Assembly (NCBI GenBank): GCA_001430745.1
Contig: KQ481983.1
Span: 1,404,108-1,419,983 of the forward strand
Direction: 5' to 3'
From: Auxenochlorella pyrenoidosa
Taxonomy: Eukaryota; Chlorophyta; Trebouxiophyceae; Chlorellales; Chlorellaceae
Length of the DNA stretch: 15,876 bases
Numbering within the stretch: the stretch's first letter is position 1; every line of letters starts with the position of its first letter. Both the position numbers and the translations under genes were made by a program. Under the pieces are notes generated by a model. The model worked only from the letters and a program-made list of their open reading frames with translations, had not been told where the DNA came from and searched no databases. Shown here piece by piece: positions 1 through 10,100 of this stretch.

Positions 1-431
1 CCGAAATTCTTGCCCCGATCAGGCCAAGCTGCAGGCGCCAGCTGTCGCACGCCAGGTTGGGCAGCGCCGGTGCGCTGCCTGGCGACTGGTGCGCCAGGAG
101 CAGCCTGAGCGCACAGCGTGTACATTACCGCAAGATGTAACATGTTGTCACCCCCAATTGCGCTCGTACGGGCGGTGGGGGCGTTGGTGCAGGCAAGGTG
201 GCGGCGCGCCGCCTGCTGTCCACGCTGCCGCTCTGCGCTGTGCGCCGCCGCTGGTCAAAAAACCTGAGTTGAGCATTTGCATGCATTCGCCTTTCTCATC
301 CAGCCACTTCATTGGCATCCGCCGCAGCCTGCCTGCGAGCCCCTTGCCCTGCTGCCCGCGCCCATCGCCCTGGTCCGACAGCCAGTCATCGGGTCGTGCA
401 GCCCCTCGCGCTTGCCTTCATCGCGCACAGC
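1..431. other. 5' flank of the expansin gene; no gene seen
   Basis: No coding exon with recognisable product is seen here on either strand, and there is no clear TATA box in front of the ATG at 432. A TGTAA pentamer at 136-140 (+) matches the chlorophyte poly(A)-signal consensus and could belong to a plus-strand gene ending left of the window. A single pentamer is weak evidence. The promoter and 5' UTR of the expansin gene should lie in the remaining stretch of about 290 nt. Confidence 0.4.
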
Positions 432-3174
432 ATGGCTTCTCGGCGCTCTGACAGCTGCGGCGCGGCCGTAATGGGCTGCAGCTCGCTGCTGCGGCTGCTC
501 GCAGTGCTGCTGGCGGCGGCAGCCCTGCCGCGGGCGGCGGCAGTCAAGGGCCTGAGCGACTGGAACACCGGCCTCATCACGCATTTTGGCGGCGCCCAGG
601 ATGGTGAGAGGGGTGCCTGGTCTGTTTGGGTGTGGTTGGGTGTGGGCAGTGAGTGCGTGGGCGCTGCCGCCAGACGGCCGATGCCATTTTTCATTTCTGT
701 TGCTGCCAGGAGTTGGCAGCACACGGCGACATCTGTTTGCGCCCTCCCCACCCAAGTTGGGGAAACCCCGGAGGCTTGTGCCCTGCGCTCAAGGTCCCGC
801 CCCCCGCCGCTGCAACTGCGCCCCGCCCGCAGGCATGGACCCCTCCTCGCCCTCCTTTGGCACCAAGGAAGGCAGCTGCGGCTATGGCGTCATCCCCAAG
901 GAGCAGGTGGGCCATGGCGCAAGGACTGGCGGGTGGCATGCTCCCGGGGGCCCGCTTGGTGCAGCTCCGGCACTCGCCCGGCTGGGCGACCCCTCCTGCC
1001 GCCCGCTGCCAGCAAGTGCCCGCAAGGCATGCCTGCTGGCCAGCGTTCCCACCGCCGCTGCACTTGCACCCCTCCCTGGCTGTGCAGTATCCCTACTTCT
1101 CAACCGCCGCCCTGTCCCCTCAAAACCCCTTCTTCACCTCTGACGCCCTGCACGGCTGCGGGCAGTGCTTCCAGATTATGTGCGCCGACACGCGCTCAGG
1201 TGGGTGTGCCATCGCGCACTCAGGGCCCTCAGGGCTGCGGGCCTGCTGCAGGGGTTGACGGAAAGCCCTGCAAACAGTGCTGGCGCTCGTTCTCATGCGA
1301 GCAGGGCTGCAGGCCGCCTGCAGCAGCCAGCAGCCCTCGCCTGGCCCTGCCCTGCAGGTGCTGCTGCCATTGCTGCTCTGCCCGCTACTCCTGTGCCAGC
1401 TCCTGCGCCTGTACCAAACTTCTGGGCTCCCTGCTTCCCCCGGCCCCACCCTGCAGGCGTGTGCAAGACCGACAGCGCGGGCAAGCCGCTGTCCATCATC
1501 GCCATGATCTCCGACTCCTGCCCCGAGTGCGAGGCCGACCACATCGACGTGCAGTCCCTGGCCTTTGCCAAGGTGGGCGGGCAGGCAGGCGGGGGCTGGG
1601 TGGCAGCGGGGTGGCACGAGGGCCAGCAGTGCAGGTGCTCCCGCGCAGCAGTCCCTGCTCTGGCATCAGCGCCCCCAGGGCTGTGCCCCCCGCATGCTTC
1701 TGTGCAGAGGCCAAGCGGTACCATCCGGCCCTCTCTCCTCCTGCTGGCGCTCACTCTCCCCCAGCCCCTCCGCTTGCCACCCGTTCTGCAGCTGGCCGAC
1801 CCCGGCATTGGCCGCATCAACATGCAGTACCGCCGCGTGGAGTGCGCGCCGCCCGAGCCCATGCAGGTGTGTGTGTGGGTGTGTGTGGGTGTGTCTGCCG
1901 GCGGCGCGGGCAGAGGGGCGGGGGAGCGCATGCTTCCGCCAGAGCACCAGCCAGCCGAGGCACAAGGCAGCGCGTGCCAACCATCTGCCCTGCTCCCCCC
2001 CGCCCTCCCCTCCTCCTCCCCAGGTGGCTGTGATGGACTTCAAGGGCGCCGGCGCGTGGCTGCGCCTGTCCATCACCGACACCGGCGGCCGCGCCGCCGT
2101 CACCTCGGTGGCCGTCAAGGGCAGCGACAGCGACTGGAAGGAGATGACCAACTCGTGGGGGGCCACCTGGGAGCTGCCCAACGCGCCCAACGCGCCGCTC
2201 TCCTTCAGGGTGGGTGCACGGGCGCGTGCCAGGGATCTGGAACAGGCCTGGCAAGGTCTGGGCAGGCAGAGCGCTGCACTGGGGCCCCCGCTTGCAGTTC
2301 GGCATGCATGCGCCAGCCTGCCCTGCAGCTGTCTACCTGCCTGCATGCCGCCCTGCCGCTCATGCCGCGCCAACCCTCCACCCACCCACCCAGCCACCCA
2401 CCCGCTCCTCCATCCCGCCGCAGATCACCAGCGACGGCGGGCAGGTGGTGGAGGCTGACGATGTCATCACCAAGGCCGGCGGCATCGCCTCTGGTGCCGG
2501 CGCCTCGGGCACCCACCCCACCTTCACCACCGGGGTGCAGTTCTCCATCTCCGACCCCGCCTATGGCAAGGTGAGAAGGCAGAGGGATGGGGGCGCAGGC
2601 TGGGCGGGGGCCGGCAGCGGCAGACATGGGCAAGGCTTGCAGGCGCGCCTGCGGCTGAGCAACGGCTCTGCTGCAAGGGTGGCCCTGGTCTTGCGGCTGC
2701 CCAAGCTGTTGCACTCACCTGCCCTCTCTGCCTGTGGGCCTCCTCTCCCGCCCTTCCGGCCTGCAGGTGCAAGCCTTTGACGGCCCCTCCGACCCCATGC
2801 TCGTCACCAGCTCCACCCCTGGTGCCACCGATGGTGCCCCCGCGTCCCCCGGCGCCCCCGCATCCCCTGGCACCCCAGCAAAGAAGCCGCCCGCCTCCGA
2901 GTCCCCCTCTGCTTCGCCCGGCGGCAGCAGCTCCTCCCCCTCGCCATCCCCCGCTTCTGGCAGCAGCGGCGGCTGCCAAGACCTGCCCACCCCCGACGGC
3001 TACTCGTGCGCGCAGCAGAAGGCGTGGGGCAAGTGCAGCCAGCCGTGGATCGCGCAAAACGGCTACTGCAAGGCCACCTGCGGCGCCTGCGGCGGCTCCT
3101 CGGCGCCAAAGGTGCAGGCGGCCAGCGGGCCCCCCTCCAGCGGCCGCAAGATGCTGCTGCGCCGCCTGCGGTGA
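432..3174 (+). CDS. Secreted expansin with C-terminal ShK-type domain (8 exons, 429 aa)
   Basis: Exons: 432-603, 833-906, 1088-1199, 1457-1572, 1792-1866, 2024-2209, 2424-2570, 2767-3174. All introns are GT-AG, all phases match, and the coding length is 1,290 nt. The start ATG sits in a good context (cagcATGGC). An in-frame ATG at codon 14 would give a tighter signal peptide. Residues 1 to about 37 are a signal peptide with a Leu/Ala core. Residues 45-176 are an expansin domain 1 (six-stranded double-psi beta-barrel, GH45-like): GSCGYG at 71-76, GCGQC at 105-109, SDSCP at 138-142, and HID at 148-150 where plant expansins have HFD, keeping the key Asp150. Its eight Cys are at 73, 106, 109, 114, 122, 141, 144 and 176. 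Residues 184-294 are expansin domain 2 (CBM63-like), with VTSVAVKG and SWGATWEL. A Ser/Pro/Gly linker follows at about 305-362, then an ShK-type domain with Cys at 364, 375, 384, 395, 399 and 402. Expansins loosen wall polysaccharide networks without hydrolysis; wall action in this alga is inferred. Confidence 0.9.
1867..1895 (+). repeat. (GT)n-type microsatellite at a 5' splice site
   Basis: The fifth expansin intron begins with an imperfect GT run interrupted by GGG triplets (gtgtgtgtggg repeated). The first GT of the run is the inferred splice donor, directly after the codon for Gln183. Several GT dinucleotides therefore compete at the exon edge, although only the first keeps the frame with the acceptor at 2023. 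Confidence 0.7.
3047..3174 (+). other. Main part of the ShK-type six-Cys domain and C-terminal tail in the last expansin exon
   Basis: The domain begins at Cys364 slightly upstream of this stretch and follows the spacing C-x10-C-x8-C-x10-C-x3-C-x2-C with the family signature G-Y-C-x3-C-G-x-C near its end. ShK-type (ShKT) domains are small disulfide-rich folds found widely in secreted eukaryotic proteins, including algal ones, often as accessory modules on enzymes. Here it follows a flexible Ser/Pro linker, which suggests a tethered binding or anchoring module. The final 27 residues end in a basic R-K-M-L-L-R-R-L-R tail. The name comes from the fold family and does not imply toxicity. Confidence 0.8.
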
Positions 3175-4117
3175 TGCTGGTGGCTGGCTGCACTGCCAAG
3201 CCCTTACTCCCGTGCCCAAATTGCTATTTGTGTGTTTGCGTCCCACCGTCCCTGCCTGCTGTGCACCTTGTGTTTGCCGCTGCGTGACGGGGCAGGCGGT
3301 GCTGCCCTGATGCCGAGCGCCCCTGCCCTCATTCCCCCCTGCGCCCCTTGTCCTCTGCAAAGGCCTGGCTGCCCGTCCCACATGCTTTGTAGCGCTGAGA
3401 TGCCATTTTCACTGTCCCGTGTCCCTCTATCTACCAATGCCCCTCTTCAACAGCATGCCAACCCAAATCCCTTTCCAAATCCTCGCACCGCCCCCTTTCC
3501 CCTGCAATCCCGTTGGGTTCCAGCGTTGATGTGCTGCCTTGCGCTCAAGCCCCCCGCTCTCACCCGTGCTCCCCGCTCACGCTTGCGCTTCGCCCATGCT
3601 CTGTGACTGCTCTTGGCTGTAAGCACACGCATGGCACTGGTGGATGCAACCGCAGATCTGATGGTACAGCGGCGCAGTGACCGTGCCAGACCAACCTCGA
3701 CTGAAAGACTCTTACTATGAAAGAGAGACAGATGGGAGGTGCAAGCAGCGAGTGGCAAGCCAGCGAGGGAGTGCAAACCGCAGCCGGGGGTGATCGCATG
3801 ATGATGGCATCAAAGAACGATGGCAGAGCGGGCCTCGCGGCCAGAAGAAGTGGATCAGCAGACTGAACACATTCTCCAGAGAGGGAAACGCCTCACTGAG
3901 GTGGGGAATGAATGCACTGTGCGCTTGTCACTCGAACGACTGAAAATTGCCGGCGGCTCACTTGGCGCGCCTCCACACATGTGCTGCCAGCAATTGGCAG
4001 CAGCGTGCAGAGGTGGGCATCACCACGGCAGCCGCCATGAAATTACGGCCCTTGGCCGGCGCCACTTGTGTGGACTTCTGATGGGTGCACGGTTGCGCCT
4101 CGACGCGGGTGCCCGCT
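3175..4117. other. Convergent intergenic region with both 3' UTRs
   Basis: This is the tail-to-tail gap between the expansin stop (3174, +) and the stop of the large minus-strand gene (4118). No convincing coding exon is seen. It is CT-rich up to about 3600 and of mixed composition afterwards. The plus strand has one TGTAA. The minus strand has no exact TGTAA, so the large gene must use a variant signal or end within or beyond the expansin 3' UTR. Confidence 0.6.
3618..3622 (+). terminator. Candidate poly(A) signal TGTAA of the expansin gene
   Basis: TGTAA is the usual green-algal poly(A) signal (the equivalent of AATAAA). It is the only exact match between the expansin stop and position 4117 on this strand, about 444 nt past the stop. 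Cleavage would be expected 10-20 nt downstream. The assignment rests on the motif alone. Confidence 0.55.
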
Positions 4118-7100
4118 TCACTGGAGTGCTGCAGGGGTCAAGGAGCCAGGCGATAAATGCTCAAGTGCCTGACAAAAGTTGGAGCACCCCAGCAGCTTGG
4201 CAACCACCGTCCGCAGCAGCCTACGATACCCTGCAGTTGGCTCACGCCTCGGCGCTCCCTCATGTCTCCTGCTGCCATGCACCTCACCCTTGGCAGTAGC
4301 GGTGACCTCGGCCACCACCAGGCGCTCGGAGCCGGGCTTGCCCTGGCGGGTGGGGGGCGGGGTCAGGTCGATGGTGATGTAGCGGCCGCGGCGGGTGGCC
4401 GGCACGAAGGTGCCGCCCGACACGGCGCCGCAGGTGAGGGTGTTGCCGGGGGCGGTCTTCAGCGCGCCCTTGAGCGTGCCGCACACGGCGGCGCTGCAGG
4501 CAGGTGGGTGGGGGGTGGATGGGGGCAGTGTCAGGACCGGCAGCGTCTGAGCCAACGTGGCACACATGCCTCCCACATGCCCCGCAGGTCAAGCGCACGG
4601 CTGCTGCCTGCTGACATCAGCTGCGCTGGGGTGCAGTGCATTTCTGGCTTGCGGCCGTGCGTGCCCGCTGACATGCCCCCACCCCGCAGCGCCTCACCTC
4701 TTGTCCACGGCGGCCCCGGGGTTGAGCTTCTTGTTGCCCACGCGGACGGTGAAGGTGTGCCTTCCGGTGTAGGTGGGGGCCTTGACGCCCGGGGCCAGGG
4801 GCGCGCCGGCAGCCTTGCCCACAATGGTGACCTTGGACACGATCACCACTGCGCCCAGGTCGATCTGGATCCAGGGGTTTGCCTGCAGAGTGTGGGGTGT
4901 GGCTGTGCATGTGGGGCCGGCGGGCAGGCAGGGCATCAAGCCGGCCTGCGGGCCAGCATCAGGCACGCCCGAACTGCTGCGCTTACAGTACCCAGGTGAC
5001 GCGTTCGTGGGTGCATGCAGACTCAGTTTGCTCATGTGTTTCACTTTACCCCTCTCGACGTCCGCCAACCCAACTCGACCCATGCCAAGCTGACCGTCAG
5101 CCACACATGCCAGCCCAGCAGCTGCCCACCTGGGACAGCGTGAAGGTCGCCGTGGCGAGCTTGCCATCAATGGCCAGGACGGCGGCGTCGCGAATGGGCT
5201 GGCTGGACTGGGTGGCCGCCTTGCCGACGACACCTGCGGGGTTGGTGGCATCAAGGGACAGGCAACAAGGCTGTTGGCAGTGGGTGTCGGCACTGCAGGC
5301 AGGGCACTGGACAGGTTGGCTACCCAGAACCCCGCGAGCACCAGCCCTGAAGCCTGGCGCATGCATGCTACACGCGCGCACTCACGCATGAAGCGGGGGG
5401 CGGGAGGAGGCGGCGAGGGCTTGGGGGGCGGGGGAGAGGGCTTGGGCGGCGGCGGCGAGGGGCGGGGGGGCGGGGGCGGGGAGGGCAGCGGCGCATCGGT
5501 GAGCTTCAGCTGGAAGCGGGGGTTGCCGGCTGCTGAGAAGGGCGCCACCGAGAAGAAGTAGTAGGTGGAGGGCTGGTAGCTGAGGGAGAAGGTGAAGGGG
5601 CTGGTAGCATTGTAGAAGGCCTGCTGCGTGAAGGGGCAGGTGCCGTCCACGTCGTTGCCCCTGCGGGGAGGGGGCAGGTAGGCAAGCGGCCACAAGCCAG
5701 GCAGGCCAGGGAGGCGATGGGGTAGTAGGGAGGCAAGTTTGCTTCCCTCTCGCTGTTCGACAGCTACGAAGTAAGCGCAGGAGGCCAGGCCGCTCGAACA
5801 ACTGGCCGGGCTGTTGCTTGGCCAGCACTTCTGGCGGGTGTGGGGCGCCCACCCAGCGTTGAGCCTCACCCGACGCAGGTGTAGGGCCCGCCCACGGGGT
5901 TGGGCGAGGACAGCACGCTGACGACAGAGTCACCGGCAGTGCCCTGCAGGCAGGAGGTGGCGGTGATGCTGCCCGCCGACGCGCCGGAGAACCACCTGCG
6001 GGGGCGGGGGTGTGCCAGCGGGGGCGCTGCGGCGCTGTCATCACCATGACTGGCTGTGCCAGGGAGAGCTGGCCGAAGCCGCTGCGCCACCAGCTTGGAG
6101 GCAATTCAGAGCAGGCAACCAGGTGGCTCAGACCTGGCCCTTCCACTCCGCTGCAACCGGCCAAGCGGCATGTCTAGATGCCTGATGGCTCGGCATGCAG
6201 GCATGAGCATCGACTGCATGGCATATCGCCCAAGCCCCTCCACCCTGCCATTGGCCCAGGAACGCAGTTGTGTTCACCCACCTGTACACGAGGCTCAGGT
6301 TCCTGGCCGTGGGGCAGGCCACAGCCGGGAAGGGGTTCTGCTGGAACGCCAGCGAGGTGCTGTTGGCAGCCGGGTAGGTCTGCAGGTCAGTGCAGCAGGA
6401 AGCACGAGTGGCTATTTTTGAATGGGAACAGGCATGCAGGAACTTCCAAGAGAACTGCACATTAATGACTGACCACACTCAAGATTACCCCACAGCTGCA
6501 GTTATGCACACCATGCGAAGGCCGGGCTGCATGCCAGCTGCAGTCAGCCCAGTGCAGCCCAGCGCAGTCAGCCAGCAGCACATCACATGGGCTATCAGCC
6601 TGCAGGCTGCTGCTGCTCACCTCCATGGGTCCGCTGACAAAGTTGCCCTGGGGGACCACAATCGGGTTTGCCCACGTGCCCGCTGCTGGCGGCGAGGGAG
6701 GGGAGCTGCAGCGCACAAGAAGAGAGGGTGCTTGGGGGGATGAGGACACCCGTGCATTGTCGACTGTGTCCAGCGCTTTGGCCAGAGCAGCAGGCGCAAG
6801 CACTGCTGGCACCGCGTGGTCCCCGGGCCCAGTGGCTGGGCCCCCCACCCCTGCCAGGTCCCAAGGATCCATCTCATATCAATCAAAGACTGGGAATGCA
6901 GCATGGCAAGGCAGGCCAGTTTATCCCGGCCTGCCGAGCCTCTGGCGCAGCCCACCTGGGGGGGGAGGGGGCCCCGTCCAGCGTCGCCGTGAGGGTGAAA
7001 TCGTAAACCTGCTCCGCCTCGAGGTCGGCGCTGGGGCTGGTGATGACGATGAAGTCGTAGTAGCGCCCAGCGGTGAAGTTGAAGGTTGCCACAAAGGCGA

Positions 7101-10100
7101 CAGTGCGGGTGTCGAGGTCCCTGTTGTTCAGGGGGCACTGCCTGTTCTGGAAGTCGTTGACCCGGTACCTGCAGCCCATCGGGATGGATTGGGCGGGACA
7201 CTGCATTGGGATACTGGTCGCAAGGTGCATGGGCCCTGCCTGCGGGATGGACAGGCAGCCCTCGAGGGCATACCGGGTCGTGGCAGCCAGGGGAACATGC
7301 TGGCAGGCGTGTCGCCTTGCAGGCGGGCACCCGGCACGTGGGCACTCACAGATCGCAGGTAAAGTTTGTAGTCGGGGAGGCTGAGGAGAGGATGAAGACT
7401 GCAGGGTTGCCGCTGGTCTTCGGGCTACAGGTGCTTGCGGTGAGGTTGCCGTTGCTCGTGGTGTTGGCGAACCACCTGCACCGCAAGTGACGGTGGCAAG
7501 CAGCTCTCAGGGGGCGCGGTCGCCAGGACTTCTGGGCCGCTCTTCAGCTCAGCAGCAACTGCCAGATTAATCGTGAGCCTGGCATGGATAAACCACTGAA
7601 ATAACCACGTAACGGCGGTGCATGGAGCAGAGCTTGTCAGCAGCAGCTCGCCTGTACACCCGCATCGCTGTGGTGGCTGGGAAGGGGAAGACGTCTGGCC
7701 GCGACGCCAAGTAAGTTGCCGCACACTGCTGGGGAGTTGGGGCCATGAACGTGCTGTTCTGCAGGCAGGAAACAGCAAGGGGATTATTGTTAGTGGCAAG
7801 TGGAAAGTATGCACTGACAACAAGCGAGTGGCATGTCGAGGGCTGTCGACTGAAGCAGTTGCTCTGCTATTGCGCCACCCGACCACAGGCAGCTCATCAA
7901 AGAGGGGACTTGCCCCTGGTCACAGCTGCTGGGCGCACCGGAGAGATGAGGTCGTTGAAGGGCAGGGACGCAACGACGACGGGGTTGGCCAGAGGGTCGA
8001 TCGGGGGCGGTGATGGCGGCGGCAGCACCACGGGAGGCGGTGACGGCGTGGGTGGTGGAGGCGGGGAGCTGTAGGTGGCAAGGGCACGCAAAATTGCGCT
8101 CACATCCAGATCCTGAATTGCTTGGTGTGCAGCAGAAGTTGCTGAGTCAAGCAAAGGCTGCCCGGTACTCCGGCTGCTGCTCAGTGCCTCTAGCTAACTG
8201 TCACCTGTCCAGGTGCACCAGGCTGCACCAGGGCCTGCCATGTGGGGTGACTGCAACATGCACGCAACTGCTTTGTGCAATGCCAGCATACCCGCCCCAG
8301 CCTGCCTGGGAGGCGGCGCAGGGAAGACTTGGGACTTGTAGCCGGCCACCGCGCCGGTCAGGTTCGCGATTGCGTCTGAGAACGCAGCATCTTGGGCCTG
8401 GTGCACGCAGTTGCCGTTGGTGTTGGGTGGCGCCGGAATGCTGCAAGCCAGGGACAGCACAGAGACAAGTGTGTTACCAAGGGAAGCAAGAAGCAGTGAA
8501 TGCTCATCGTTGGACTACAACAACAAGCGCCACAAAGGAGCACAGGTGCCAAGAAAGAAGCGGCAGCACCGTGCCCAAACCCAGAAGGGAACATAGATCA
8601 GCAGGTTGCGAAGGAGGGCGAGGAGGGCAGTCCAATGCAGGTAAGCAACCAACCCAGCACCTCACGTGAAAGTGGAGTTGGGGGGGTAGAACTGGGCAAC
8701 GAAGCACCAGCTGGTGTTCTTGCAGCTGCAAGGGGAAAACACAGAAACCCGTGGTTCACTGGCCACAAAGCATGTGCCAGCTGCGCTCACTTCATTGCCA
8801 CACAGCAGTGTGCTCATCACCGCTGTGACCGACCACCGGCCACACCGCCTCACATGGCCATGCACTCTGCAGCGTTTGAGGTGTTGGTGACGACGAGGAC
8901 AGCATTGCCGTTGTACAAGGGGAGCACATCCTTGTCCGCCAGCTCGGTGAAAGTGTCTGCAGGGTGCAACACCAGCTGCCATGGCACATTGGGGGCCGGC
9001 GGCAATGGCGGTGCGCGGCAGGGGAGGTGACCAGAGCGCCGAGCAGAGCCGGGGCGATGCAAGTTTCGCTAGAGCAAACCAAAAGTCAGTCTCACAGTTG
9101 ACCGTGGGAGCTGGAGGATCTGGCTGGCCCTGCAGCCGAGCCAGAGCGCGAGCCACGTTGAGCCGGCCTCCGGTGGCAACTCTGCCCTGCATCGAAGGAA
9201 TCTTATCCACTGAATCGAGCATCGCCTGCCTGCAGCATCAAAGCCAGGGGGTGGAAACAAGGGTCCAATATACGAAATGAAGGGGCTGCACACTCAGCGT
9301 GAGGCTGGCAGGCGTGGTGTTGTGACGAGGCCGTGAGCCAAGGCTGAAAAGGCACTCCACCACATTCAACCCCTGGCCCAACCGCACAGCCCTCACAAGA
9401 GCACTTTCATCCCACATGTGGATGCCCCCGCCTGCACTTTTGGTGGGCCCCTGATGTCAACAGGCGGCCAAGGGAGGCTGCCTGGTGGCCTTCCCGGACC
9501 AAGCACGATACAGTTTGCCTGCCCTCTTCCAGGTCCTCAGGGGCCTGAAGGGAGGGTCACCACAACACATGCCCAGCTACACCCACCTGACGGCGGTGTA
9601 GGTGGCGTTTGGCACTGCCGAGTAGAGGAGCGCCGCCGTACCAACAACCATCTGTAGGTGGCGAGCACAAGCAAACAAGTCAGCCAAGGGCATGGGTAGC
9701 AGGGGTGCCAAGTCACACTATAAACCTGGCGCAAGTCAACTGCCGTAGTGATAACAGGCCCTCATCCCTGGTGCCGGCCTCTGACTTTTGCAGTATGCGC
9801 AACCAAAGTTGCCTGTGTGGTGGAAGGCCCTCCTCCGCACCAGCCCACAGCCCATCCACTCACAGCAGCACTGAATGGTGAGCCGCCAACCGCGATGTAG
9901 TCGGCATCGTTCCGGTGCACGGTGGTCAGGATGGTGCTTGAGGGAGCCGCCAGGTGCACCCAGTCCCCGTAGATGCTGCGGTCATGGGACAGTGTGGCGG
10001 TGGAGGGGTGATGCCGGCGAGAGGAGGAAAGTGGGGGCTGTCGGCATCAGCATGAGGCACCTGAGCAGCAGGGGGTGGCTCAGGGCAGCATCCGACTACA

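Noticed and set aside
312..2033. Plus-strand open frame of 573 codons
   Set aside because: Only its first part, from 432 to 603, is a real exon. The rest runs through introns and out-of-frame exons of the expansin gene and gives low-complexity Cys/Pro/Arg-rich sequence. GC-rich DNA has few stop codons, so long chance frames are expected.
2524..3381. Minus-strand open frame of 285 codons opposite the last expansin exon
   Set aside because: It is the antisense of the Ser/Pro/Gly linker and ShK-type exon, with Gly/Ala/Arg-rich composition and no domain logic. The sense frame explains the region fully.
5390..5494. G-rich tract as a stand-alone regulatory or G-quadruplex element
   Set aside because: It is fully explained as antisense of codons for the proline-rich linker. 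Quadruplex formation is possible but no separate role is supported.
4694..5869. Minus-strand continuous open frame of 391 codons
   Set aside because: It covers parts of true exons but reads through introns in shifting frames. The spliced model restores continuous PPC-like and F5/8C domains with matching phases.
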